A stretch of 64,000 bases of DNA from contig NZ_JAQISW010000001.1 of the NCBI RefSeq assembly GCF_028618435.1, positions 186,001 through 250,000 on the forward strand, read 5' to 3'. Below are positions 55,813 through 64,000 of the stretch, in pieces. The notes below the pieces were generated by a model. That model was not told the DNA's origin. It made no database searches and saw only the letters and a program-made list of their open reading frames with translations. The position numbers were made by a program, and so were the translations under genes. Position 1 is the stretch's first letter. Each line of letters starts with the position of its first letter. This stretch comes from Bartonella sp. MM73XJBT.G (GTDB taxonomy: Bacteria > Pseudomonadota > Alphaproteobacteria > Rhizobiales > Rhizobiaceae).

Positions 55813-56709
55813 ATGAATATATTTGCCTTTTCTGGCGCTGTGGAATTAGGTCTTATTTATGCGTTTGTGGCTATAGGAGTTTATCTCTCATTTCGTGTTT
55901 TGGATTTTCCGGATTTGACAGTTGATGGCTCGTTTCTTCTTGGATCCTGTGTCTGTGGCGTCTTGATTCTTTTAGGTTTTAATGCATGGACAGCTATGGC
56001 ATGTGCTTTTTGTGCGGGTATGGTAGCAGGTTTGCTAACAGCTCTGTTGAATTTGCGTTTTGGCATTTTGAATCTTTTGGCTTCTATTTTGACAATGTCA
56101 GCACTTTATACAGTGAATCTCCGTATTATGGGGATTATGGGAGGCTCTAATATTAATTTGGCGCTTTCTGATACGGCTTTAACACCCTTTTATAATTTGT
56201 TTGGGTTACCTGATATCTTTGTGCGTCCTCTTTTCGTTGGTGCTGTATTGCTGGTGGTGGCATTCTTGATCTGGCGCTTTTTGGAAAGTGAAATAGGTCT
56301 TGCTATGCGTGCAATGGGAGCTAATCCACAGATGGCGACGGCGCAAGGGGTTCATACTTCAGCATTGATTTATTTTGGTATGGGGCTCTCTAATGCTTGT
56401 GTTGCGCTTGGTGGTTCTCTTTATATTCAAACTGCAATTGCAACAGATATTACCGGTGGAATTGGTACAATTGTTTTTGGGTTGGCTGCTGTGATTATTG
56501 GGGAAACGCTCTTTCGTACGCGCAATATTTTTTGGATTATAATCAGCTGTATTGTGGGGTCAGTTCTTTATCGTGTGGCCGTGCAATTTGCATTTGAGGC
56601 TAATGGAATTGGTATTGATACGTCGACAGATCTTCAGTTGATTACGTCACTGTTGGTTGTGTTAACTCTTATTGTACCACGCTATTGGAGGAGGCGTAAA
56701 CGTGATTGA
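55813..56709 (+). CDS. ABC transporter permease
   Basis: Inner-membrane permease of the BPD_transp_2 (LivH-like) family with eight or more hydrophobic segments. The motifs SFRVLDFPDLTVDGSF and LAMRAMGANPQMATAQGV, found in the TrpY-like branch, are clear. The start at ATG 55813 has GGGGA upstream, giving 298 residues. It overlaps the ATPase gene by 8 bases. Confidence 0.88.
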   Translation: MNIFAFSGAVELGLIYAFVAIGVYLSFRVLDFPDLTVDGSFLLGSCVCGVLILLGFNAWTAMACAFCAGMVAGLLTALLNLRFGILNLLASILTMSALYTVNLRIMGIMGGSNINLALSDTALTPFYNLFGLPDIFVRPLFVGAVLLVVAFLIWRFLESEIGLAMRAMGANPQMATAQGVHTSALIYFGMGLSNACVALGGSLYIQTAIATDITGGIGTIVFGLAAVIIGETLFRTRNIFWIIISCIVGSVLYRVAVQFAFEANGIGIDTSTDLQLITSLLVVLTLIVPRYWRRRKRD

Positions 56710-57496
56710 GCTTTTTCATGTTGGGGTCACATTTAAACCGCAAACGCCTTTGGAAAAACAGGCTTTAATTGATATTAACCTCAAAATTGATCAGGGTAGC
56801 TTTGTTACGGTTATTGGTTCAAATGGTGCAGGTAAATCAACGTTGCTCAGTGTTTTGGCGGGAGCAACACTTCCCTCGACAGGAAAAGTGGTTATCAATG
56901 GACAAAATGTTTCTAGGCAATCAGTTAGCGAACGCGCTGGGAAGGTTGCCTGTGTTTTTCAAGATTCTTTAAAGGGAAGTTGTGGTTCTTTAACAATTGA
57001 AGAAAATTTAGCTCTTGCCGCTCTTCGCGGAAATCGTCGTGGTTTGCGTTCAGCTTTAAACCATGAAAAAAGACAATTTTTTCGAGAGAAAATTGCTCAA
57101 TTAGGCATTGGTCTTGAAGCATATATTCAAAATCCTATGGACAGTTTATCCGGTGGACAACGCCAAGCTGTTTGTCTTGTGATGGCAACATTAGCTCATG
57201 CAGATGTTTTATTACTTGATGAACATACCTCAGCACTTGATCCTGGAATGGCTGATTTTGTGATGCGGTTGACTGAAAAAATCGTTGAAGAGAAAAAATT
57301 AACGACTATTATGGTAACCCATTCTATGCGTCAAGCTCTTGATTATGGCGATCGTACTCTGATGTTGCATGGTGGAAAAGTGATTTTGGATGTCTGTCAT
57401 GAAGAACGTAAGGGATTGAATGTTAATGATTTAATTCATATGTTTCAGAAAGTTCGCGGGGACGTTCTTGATAATGATGAACTGTTAATGGATTAA
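56702..57496 (+). CDS. ABC transporter ATP-binding protein
   Basis: Cytoplasmic ATPase of the same importer. Walker A GSNGAGKSTLL, signature LSGGQRQA and Walker B LLLDEHTSALDP are intact. The GTG at 56702 with GGAGGAGG 7 bases upstream is the clear start; the open frame from 56672 would overlap the permease more. 264 residues. It ends 4 bases before holA. Confidence 0.92.
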   Translation: MIELFHVGVTFKPQTPLEKQALIDINLKIDQGSFVTVIGSNGAGKSTLLSVLAGATLPSTGKVVINGQNVSRQSVSERAGKVACVFQDSLKGSCGSLTIEENLALAALRGNRRGLRSALNHEKRQFFREKIAQLGIGLEAYIQNPMDSLSGGQRQAVCLVMATLAHADVLLLDEHTSALDPGMADFVMRLTEKIVEEKKLTTIMVTHSMRQALDYGDRTLMLHGGKVILDVCHEERKGLNVNDLIHMFQKVRGDVLDNDELLMD

Positions 57497-57500
57497 TAAT

Positions 57501-58541
57501 GTGGCTCAGAAAAAAGCACATGAGGTTGATCAATTTCTAACGCGTTTCTCACGTTCTTTTCCTATTGTTCTCATTTATGGGCTAGATCGTGGTCTTATTT
57601 GTGAACGTGCCAAACGTTTTGCTAGGCTTACAAAGGTCGCAATAGAAGATCCATTTTCGACAATCCGTTTGGATGCTGCTGAAATTGATAAAGATCCCGC
57701 ACGTTTGGAAAATGAAGCGCGTACTTTCTCGCTTTTTGGGGGAGACCGTTTGATATGGATCTCTAATGCTGCTAACCAAAAAGGTTTTCTTGCCGCCTTG
57801 AAACTTTTAATTGAAAAACCACCAGAGCAGAGTTTTATTCTTATTGAGGCAGGCGATTTAAAAAAAGGAACAGGATTGCGCAATACTATTGAAACGGCAG
57901 AAAATGCAATGGCTTTGCCCTGTTTTGCTGATGATATGCGTTCTCTTGACGGTTTGATTGATGAGGTTTTAGGACAGTTTAAGAAGACTCTTTCTTTAGA
58001 TGCACGTAGATGGTTGCATGAAAGTTTAGGGGTAGATCGTCTTGTATCACGAGGTGAATTAGAAAAGCTTTGTCTTTATGCTTCAAATGTTCATATTACC
58101 CTTGAAGATGTGAAAGCTGTTGTAAGCGATGTAAGTGCTCTTTCTCAAGATGAAGTCATTGATGCCCTTTTGTTGGGCGATATATCAGGCTTTGAAGCAC
58201 ATTTTAATCGATATGCAGCATTGCAGGGAGCGCTTTTTTTTATTTTAAGTACAGCACAGAGGCATTTTCAGCAATTACAGCTCTTGCGTTATCAGGTAGA
58301 GGTTGAAGAAAAATCGCCTTTTACGGTGATTGCTCAAGCGCGTCCTCCCATTTTTTTTCAACGGAAAAAAATTGTTGAACAAGCTTTAAAATATTGGAAA
58401 TTAGAACAGATTTCTTACGCAATGGAAAAAATTCAGAGGGCTGTTTTAGAAAGCCGTAAAAATCCGCTTTTGGGTGAAGCCATTATTCGTCAAGCTTTGT
58501 TAGGACTCACAATTATTGCACGACGCCAAATGGCAGCTTAA
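57501..58541 (+). CDS. holA: DNA polymerase III delta subunit
   Basis: Clamp-loader subunit that opens the sliding clamp. The 346-residue protein has the HolA N-terminal domain (VLIYGLDRGLICERAKRFA, FSLFGGDRLIWI) and the middle helical part with WLHESLGVDRLVSRGELEKL. It starts with GTG right after the ABC ATPase, without a clear ribosome site, so coupling is likely. In other Rhizobiales holA follows parB; here it is 50 kb away. Confidence 0.88.
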   Translation: MAQKKAHEVDQFLTRFSRSFPIVLIYGLDRGLICERAKRFARLTKVAIEDPFSTIRLDAAEIDKDPARLENEARTFSLFGGDRLIWISNAANQKGFLAALKLLIEKPPEQSFILIEAGDLKKGTGLRNTIETAENAMALPCFADDMRSLDGLIDEVLGQFKKTLSLDARRWLHESLGVDRLVSRGELEKLCLYASNVHITLEDVKAVVSDVSALSQDEVIDALLLGDISGFEAHFNRYAALQGALFFILSTAQRHFQQLQLLRYQVEVEEKSPFTVIAQARPPIFFQRKKIVEQALKYWKLEQISYAMEKIQRAVLESRKNPLLGEAIIRQALLGLTIIARRQMAA

Positions 58542-58561
58542 CATATTTAAAAATATGATAA

Positions 58562-58680
58562 TTTTTTATTTTGCGTATAGCACAAGGGCATTTTCAGCAA
58601 TTACAGCTCTTGTGTTATTAGGTAGAGGTTGAAGGAAAATCGCTTTTTACGGTGATTTATCAAATGCGTTCTCATATTTA
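58562..58680 (+). pseudogene. partial duplicate of the holA 3' part
   Basis: The segment repeats holA 58235-58353 with roughly 90 per cent identity by eye: both contain GGCATTTTCAGCAATTACAG and GGTAGAGGTTGAAG. Translation is broken by a stop, so it is non-coding. It begins 21 bases after the holA stop. Confidence 0.8.
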
Positions 58681-59490
58681 TTGTTCATAGAACCTTTAGT
58701 GAAGTGAATCATACGGGTGGTGAGTGGTATAAGAGGGCAGATAAATCTTGCATATTCGGTATTTTTTATGAGAATATGGGGTGGATATTAGAGGGTTTGA
58801 AGATGTCGCGTTCTTCATACAAAAAAATATGACAGAATGTATTTATCTTACGAATTTATGCGCTTTCTTAAAAACATTTTTCAATGCGTGTCATATCTAC
58901 TTCACAACGGTGCTCATAAATAGGATAATGGTAAAGCTTCTCGTAAATGCCATTAGTAGGCACTATCGTCTTTACGTTTAATAAAAGTGTACCGGAACTC
59001 ATTGCGTACTTTGCTAACTTCTACTGTTGCGTTAGTTCTTGAAATTAGAGAGTGTGAGGCTTTTTATTTCTTCTTTTAAGTATTTTTATACATATACTAT
59101 CCATCTTGTGAGGTGCAAAAGACGTGATTTTGATTAAACTTAACATAAGAAGGCTTAAAATGAAATAATTCTGCGGTATTTAAGAGGTCTCTTTCAATAT
59201 ATAATATAAAATAATATAATTATCTTTATAAATCAAAGTGTTGAATTTTATTAAGCAATGAAATAAGAATTTAGAAGTTTGGTTTTAAATTTTTCGTTAC
59301 ATATTTTTTGCATTTTCTAGATAAAATGATCTGTTGTTCGTTTGCGTAGGTGATGATGGGTAAACAGCGTTATTCTCTCGTTGTAGTTTTTTAATATTTT
59401 GAGCATAACTCTTGAATAAACAAACAAAAAAGTCGTGATTTTTTTACAACTATCTTTGTTGCCATTGAAAAAAATCTTTAAAGGTGAAAG
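58681..59490. other. gene-free region with dispersed repeat copy D
   Basis: No convincing gene. The part 58835-59245 is a diverged copy of 25120-25560. The section 59095-59245 aligns with the shorter copies at 43.56 and 52.67 kb (CTTGTGAGGTGCAAAAG, TTTATAAATCAA). The 66-codon frame at 58781-58981 lies within this repeat and is not counted as a gene. Confidence 0.5.
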
Positions 59491-60423
59491 ATGTTCCATA
59501 TTCAATTTGAAAAAATAGCACTCATTGGAATCGGTTTGATTGGATCTTCTTTAGCAAGAGTGATTAAAAAGAAAAATCTTTCAGCTCAGATTTCTATTGC
59601 AACGCGTCGACAAGAAACACTGGAAAGAGCGCGTGAATTAGAACTTGGAGATTTTTATACAACGGATAATGCAAAGGCTGTTGAAGGCGCTGATCTCGTT
59701 ATTATTTCTGTTCCTGTTGGAGCGAGTGCAGAGGTGGCAAAAAACATTCACAATCATTTAAAGTCAGGAGCGATTGTGAGTGATGTTGGTTCTACAAAAG
59801 AATTGGTTATTACAGAAATGGCGCCTTTATTGCCAAAAACGGTTCATTTTATTCCGGGACATCCCATTGCTGGAACGGAATATTCGGGACCAGATGCTGG
59901 TTTTGCTGATTTATTTATGAATCGCTGGTGTATTTTAACGCCTTTTGTGGAGAGTGATGCAGCGGCAGTTGCACGGTTGACAGCGTTTTGGGAAGCTTGT
60001 GGGGCGCGTGTTGAAAAGATGGAGCCTAAGCATCATGATCTCGTTTTAGCAATTGTTTCACATTTGCCACATTTGATCGCTTATAATACTGTTGGGACAG
60101 CGAGTGATTTAGAAAAAGTAACCAATTCAGAAGTGATTGCTTATTCTGCTTCCGGTTTTCGTGATTTTACGCGTTTGGCATCTTCTGATCCTGTCATGTG
60201 GCGCGATATTTGTTTGCATAATAAAGAGGCTATTTTAGAAATGTTGGGTCGTTTTGGTGAAGGACTTGCTTTTTTAGAACAGGCAATTCGTATAGGTGAT
60301 GGTGAAACACTGTTTAATTTTTTTACGCGTACGCGTGCTGTGCGCCGTAATATCATTGCAGCGGGCCAGGAAATTGATGCCCCTGATTTTGGGCGTCATA
60401 GCGTTTCTAAAGAGGGAATGTAA
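59491..60423 (+). CDS. tyrC: prephenate/arogenate dehydrogenase
   Basis: NAD(P)-dependent dehydrogenase of tyrosine synthesis. The Rossmann motif IGIGLIGSSLARVIK is near residue 12. PGHPIAGTEYSGPDAG and SHLPHLIAYN carry the substrate-binding and catalytic histidines. 310 residues, single-domain cyclohexadienyl type. The usual histidinol-phosphate aminotransferase partner is not adjacent. Confidence 0.92.
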   Translation: MFHIQFEKIALIGIGLIGSSLARVIKKKNLSAQISIATRRQETLERARELELGDFYTTDNAKAVEGADLVIISVPVGASAEVAKNIHNHLKSGAIVSDVGSTKELVITEMAPLLPKTVHFIPGHPIAGTEYSGPDAGFADLFMNRWCILTPFVESDAAAVARLTAFWEACGARVEKMEPKHHDLVLAIVSHLPHLIAYNTVGTASDLEKVTNSEVIAYSASGFRDFTRLASSDPVMWRDICLHNKEAILEMLGRFGEGLAFLEQAIRIGDGETLFNFFTRTRAVRRNIIAAGQEIDAPDFGRHSVSKEGM

Positions 60424-61535
60424 AATAAGAGATTTTTGAATTTTGTGCTGTTGTTTTGCTTATTCTTATCACGCCTTTAGATATCTGTTCTTTTAAATTG
60501 TTTGTTGTAATGAAGATATGGTATTGTTTTCAGTCGTTTGTGTATGATAAGTGGCATTGCTTACCTTTATCTCCAACCCTGTGCTCCAAAATGGTTTTTG
60601 CCCTCCCAGAGGGGGGCTTGTTGTTTTGGTTAGCCAATTCGCGTAAATGAGAGAGAAAAGAGATAGACTTCAAATTCAATTTATTTCATATCAATGGACA
60701 TGTAATTCTTATTAGTCATGTCTGTAAAAGGAAAGAAGTCATTTTTTGAAAGATAAAAGCTTTGTTCAATAATTTTTTGTATTGCTGAGGGTAAAGACTT
60801 ATAAAATGCTTTTATGGTGTTATTATTCACATTATCGAGCTAAGAATTATAGCCCTATAAATTTGATTTTTACGAATATAACCAAGAGATTGATGAGGGA
60901 TTTTTTAGGGACAGGGTATTTGTATGAATGTCTGTAAATCAATGCAAAGCTAGATTGTATTATGGGTGCTGTCTCGTAAAAAATGTTTTATGAAAACAGA
61001 GGCGCATTCTTCAATCGATGGTCAGTATATTTTTTCTGGCAATTGTAAATGAATATTCAAATCTCATAAAGCAACATGTTTGAGAAAAATATTCATATGA
61101 TTTAGTGTACTCGTTTTTTAGCTTTTATGTGCTTGTTTGGAGTGAGAATATTCTATCTGCTTGATTGGTCTTTTAAAGCAGGGAAAAACTTTATTTGAGA
61201 ACAATATATAAAGGCGTAAATATAAAAACTCATTTCCGCCTATTCTCTTTTAATTTAAGCGTTAAAAAGGAAAGAAGCACTCATGGAAATATCTTTGTTT
61301 CAGATTTTATTTTTTTGTGTTCTTTAATAGAGAGCAGTTTTCAATATAAAATAAAAAGCTCTAAATAGGAGATAATTTGTTTGGTAAAATTCGTTGGCTT
61401 TTCAGTTTTTGAATAGGGTGAGGCTTGACCACATGGATTATTGCCCTTTATACTAAAAAATGTTTTTTTAAGTCTTGATGCTTTTATACAGCATGAGATA
61501 ACTAAAAAAAGGATGTTACCAGAAAGTATTGAGAT
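60424..61535. other. 1.1-kb spacer without recognised genes
   Basis: A GC-rich hairpin (GCCCTC near 60601, GGGGGGC near 60612-60618) lies about 180 bases after tyrC and may be a terminator. An imperfect inverted repeat built on TGAATATT and AATATTCA lies around 61048-61095. Otherwise only AT-rich sequence with short chance frames is seen. Confidence 0.4.
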
Positions 61536-62387
61536 TTGTTAAGAAGTATCTTTTGGTATGGCTATCGTATTTTTGGTGACGCAATAAGTCATTATTGGCG
61601 TGATAGTGGAAGTGCTTTTGCAAGCCATGTTGCGCTGTCAGGCCTTTTAGCATTTTTTCCTTTTTTTATTTTTGGAACATCTTTTGCTCGTTTTCTCGGG
61701 GCTTTTACCTATACACCGCAAAAAATTAAAGCGCTCGTACAGCTATTGCCTGATGTCATTGCTGAGCCTTTATCTCAGGAAATTGTCAATGTTTTAACCC
61801 TTCATCAAGGAGGTGTGTTGACGCTTTCTGTCATTGGAGCGGCTTATTTTGCTTCTAATGGAATAGAGGCTTTGCGTACAGCTTTGAATAAAGCGTACCG
61901 TGTGACTGATCGACGGAGTTTGTTATTTTGTCGTTTTCAAAGTTTGTTTTTTGTCATCCTTGGAGCTTTTGGTCTTGTTGTGATGAGTTTTTTATTGATT
62001 TTAGCGCCTTTGCTGATCAAAATTATGCAAAATCATTCTTTTTTTATGACTGAATATATTGGGATTATTCGTTTATGGCGTTATACAATTGCTGTCGTTA
62101 TTTTGTTTATCAGTCTTTTGATTGTTCATAAATGGCTTCCAGCAGGAGAGCGGAAGTTTATAGATATTTTACCGGGAATCGTGGTGACAATGTTTGTATG
62201 GTTTATGGCTTCTCTTGCTTTTGCGCACTATTTAACGATGTTTGATTATATTTCAACCTATGCGGGGTTAGCATCTATTATGGTTGCCATTATTTTTCTT
62301 TACATATTAAGCGCAATTTTTATTTTCGGGGGTGAAATAAATGCTGCAATAATGTTTTATCGCAATTGTTGGCAATCGCCTCGGTGA
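61536..62387 (+). CDS. YihY/BrkB-family inner-membrane protein
   Basis: 283-residue polytopic protein with six or so membrane segments. SGSAFASHVALSGLLAFFPFFIFGTS and ALRTALNKAYRV (family signature) match YihY/BrkB proteins, formerly misnamed ribonuclease BN. The only start in frame is TTG 61536, with no good ribosome site. A neighbouring frame encodes VLRFVKKYL directly before it, so a frameshift near the T run at 61551 may have cut the true N-terminus. Followed at once by the YaiI gene. Confidence 0.8.
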   Translation: MLRSIFWYGYRIFGDAISHYWRDSGSAFASHVALSGLLAFFPFFIFGTSFARFLGAFTYTPQKIKALVQLLPDVIAEPLSQEIVNVLTLHQGGVLTLSVIGAAYFASNGIEALRTALNKAYRVTDRRSLLFCRFQSLFFVILGAFGLVVMSFLLILAPLLIKIMQNHSFFMTEYIGIIRLWRYTIAVVILFISLLIVHKWLPAGERKFIDILPGIVVTMFVWFMASLAFAHYLTMFDYISTYAGLASIMVAIIFLYILSAIFIFGGEINAAIMFYRNCWQSPR

Positions 62388-62897
62388 ATGAAAAAATGTA
62401 GATCATATGAAAGCCAAAAGATGGGGCAAGGAATAAGACCAGCTATTACTTTATTGGTTGATGCGGATGCCTGTCCTGTAAAAGCTGAAATTTATCGTGT
62501 TATGAATCGTTATCAGCTTAAAACATTTATTGTTGCAAACCGTTTTCTTTCTCTTCCCCAGGAAGAGCTCATTGAAAGAATCGTTGTTTCTGATGGGCTT
62601 GATAGGGCTGATGATTGGATTGTAGAACATGTACATGAGGCGAGTATCGTTATTACTAGTGATATCCTTTTGGCAGAACGGGTTGTACGGTCTGGTGGGC
62701 TTTGTCTTTCGCCAACGGGGCGTATTTTTGATAACAATTCAATCGGTCAAGCTCTAGTCGTGCGCAATTTGATGGAAGATTTGCGAGGACAGGGACATAT
62801 CACAGGAGGACCACGTCCTTTTTGTAGAAAAGATCGTTCTACTTTTTTGTCAGCGTTGGATTGTCAAATCCAACGTTTAAAAAGATGTGGTTATTAG
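62388..62897 (+). CDS. YaiI/UPF0178 family protein
   Basis: 169-residue protein of the DUF188 family, related to PIN-like nucleases. The acidic motifs LLVDADACPVKAEI and DGLDRADDWIVEH, and VITSDILLAERVV, are intact. No activity is established for the family. ATG 62388 adjoins the YihY stop; ATG 62421 (MGQGI) is an alternative start. Confidence 0.85.
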   Translation: MKKCRSYESQKMGQGIRPAITLLVDADACPVKAEIYRVMNRYQLKTFIVANRFLSLPQEELIERIVVSDGLDRADDWIVEHVHEASIVITSDILLAERVVRSGGLCLSPTGRIFDNNSIGQALVVRNLMEDLRGQGHITGGPRPFCRKDRSTFLSALDCQIQRLKRCGY

Positions 62898-62898
62898 A

Positions 62899-63597
62899 TT
62901 ATTGTGCTTCTTTCATGACAGCTTTTATGAGTGTTTTGGCTTCATTATTGGCCCATGGCGCTGCTCCATTATAGGAAGCAATAAGATACCCCTTTTTATC
63001 AATGAGAAATGTAATGGGGAGTCCTAAAGCAAGTCCTTGTTTTCTCATGTCGTTAAAGATATTCATGGTTTCATCGCGATAGTAGACTAAATTATCTGCA
63101 TGAATGTCTTGCAAAAATTGCTGAATTTTTTCCACAGAAGCGGCTTTATCGATATTAATCGCTATAACATCAAAGTTTTCTCCACCCAGTTCGCGTTTTA
63201 ATGCTGCAAGTTCAGGCATTTCTGTGCGACAGGGCACGCACCAGATAGCCCATAGATTGATGAGTATCGGTTTTCCGTTAAATTCAGCGATTGTGTGGTC
63301 TTTTCCTTGAATATCCTTAAAAGAGAGGGTATTCATATCTAAGGGTGTATCCGTAAATCGCATGTGAGCAAAAAAACCTGTTGCGGCTTTTTGGATTGTC
63401 ATCATTTTTTTGTCTTGTATTTTTTCTGTCTTTTCTTTTGAAATGGTGTTGGCAAAAGAGGAGACTGTCTTGTCATGATGATTTTTTATTGCGTATAAAC
63501 TGATACCAACTAAGATAATGGCCACAAAAAAGGATGCTATGAAACTTTGCCTCTTTTTGTTTTTCTTTTTTGGACTATTAAAATTTTGAAGAATCAT
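62899..63597 (-). CDS. TlpA/ResA-like membrane-anchored thioredoxin
   Basis: 232-residue periplasmic thiol-disulfide oxidoreductase. One N-terminal membrane segment (SFIASFFVAIILVGISLYAI) anchors a thioredoxin fold with the active site WAIWCVPCRTEMP and the cis-proline in GLPITFLID. It likely reduces cysteines for cytochrome c maturation or copper handling. ATG 63597, with AAGGAC upstream, is the start; the frame is open to 63657 but overlaps argH control sequence. Divergent from argH, an arrangement also found in related genomes to my recollection. Confidence 0.88.
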   Translation of the reverse strand: MILQNFNSPKKKNKKRQSFIASFFVAIILVGISLYAIKNHHDKTVSSFANTISKEKTEKIQDKKMMTIQKAATGFFAHMRFTDTPLDMNTLSFKDIQGKDHTIAEFNGKPILINLWAIWCVPCRTEMPELAALKRELGGENFDVIAINIDKAASVEKIQQFLQDIHADNLVYYRDETMNIFNDMRKQGLALGLPITFLIDKKGYLIASYNGAAPWANNEAKTLIKAVMKEAQ

Positions 63598-63629
63598 GAT
63601 TTTGTCCTTTTTATGGGTGTTTTTAGAAT

Positions 63630-64000
63630 ATGACAGATGAGAAGTTAAAGAATCCAATGTGGGGGGGACGGTTTATCGCAGGACCTGCTACAGTTATGGA
63701 AGAAATTAACACCTTAATTGATGTTGATCAAAAACTCTATCGGCAAGATATTCAAGGTTCGCTCTCTCATGCTGCGATGTTAGCGCAAACAAAGATTATT
63801 TTACAGTCTGATTATGAAAAAATTTCTCATGGTTTAAAAATTATTCTTCAAGAAATTGAAGAAGGGACATTTGTTTTTTCACGAAAGCTTGAAGATATTC
63901 ATATGAATATTGAAGCGCGGCTGAGTGCGTTGATTGGTCCTGTTGCTGGGCGTTTGCATACGGCGCGTTCACGCAATGATCAAGTGGCTGTTGATTTTCG
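63630..64000 (+). CDS. argH: argininosuccinate lyase, 5' part
   Basis: The first 123 codons lie in the window: [20 protein letters not shown] and later [10 protein letters not shown] and [15 protein letters not shown]. These are hallmark motifs of ArgH, which splits argininosuccinate to arginine and fumarate. The gene continues past the right edge. The ribosome site is weak. Confidence 0.93.
   Translation, partial: MTDEKLKNPMWGGRFIAGPATVMEEINTLIDVDQKLYRQDIQGSLSHAAMLAQTKIILQSDYEKISHGLKIILQEIEEGTFVFSRKLEDIHMNIEARLSALIGPVAGRLHTARSRNDQVAVDF

Noticed and set aside
58781-58981. 66-codon frame before tyrC
   Set aside because: Part of dispersed repeat copy D with no conserved frame.

Overview
The window looks like a chromosomal segment of an AT-rich alphaproteobacterium of the Rhizobiales, most probably a Bartonella species. 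The clues are the gene order rho-mnmE-mnmG-rsmG-parA-parB next to a ppsR gene, a Brucella-type Omp19 lipoprotein, a BA14K-like protein, the mdh-sucCDAB-lpd block, a PhaA-G antiporter operon and a group I intron in tRNA-Arg(CCU). Protein similarities are recalled from family knowledge; no database search was run.

Layout. 1-820: 5' end of ppsR and an AT-rich spacer with DnaA-box and CtrA-box matches, the best origin candidate here. 821-7811: rho, mnmE, mnmG, rsmG, parA, parB, with two parS-like sites before mnmG and one inside rsmG; a fourth lies in dapF. 7812-8670: two decayed copies of a small exported protein. 8671-13518 (minus): gloB, yciB, ftsY, mtaB, dapF. 13740-24859 (plus): omp19, zapE and the TCA block. 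24860-26075: repeat-rich spacer with two perfect palindromes. 26076-28471 (minus): carboxyspermidine dehydrogenase and decarboxylase. 28636-35416 (plus): a BA14K-like gene and the Pha/Mrp antiporter. 35434-36571 (minus): tandem MliC-like lysozyme inhibitors and intron-bearing tRNA-Arg. 36632-38373 (minus): aroB and aroK. 38469-41389 (plus): small membrane protein, xerD, accA, L,D-transpeptidase. 42227-46228 (minus): CobW GTPase, dacF-type carboxypeptidase, plsC. Then thiD (+) and a broken GNAT gene (-).

48.8-54.5 kb is an accessory island ending near tRNA-Gly(GCC). It holds the early region of a Mu-like phage (repressor, Ner-like regulator, DnaA-C-like protein, ParB-like protein, N-terminal piece of a MuA-type transposase), joined to an integrase N-terminal fragment, a dispersed repeat and a 5'-truncated tail gene D. 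Its most unusual content is a set of palindromes with different sequences but preserved self-complementarity: three inside the ParB-like gene and about eleven at the right end of the island. In frame they encode variants of a Gly/Val-Gln-Val/Leu-Asp/Ala-Pro-Ile peptide.

54.7-64 kb: an ABC importer (binding protein, permease, ATPase) followed by holA, a partial copy of the holA 3' part, tyrC, a YihY membrane protein, a YaiI-family protein, a TlpA-like thioredoxin (minus) and the 5' part of argH. Several long gene-poor gaps (24.9, 43.5, 52.7 and 58.7 kb) carry diverged copies of one dispersed repeat family.
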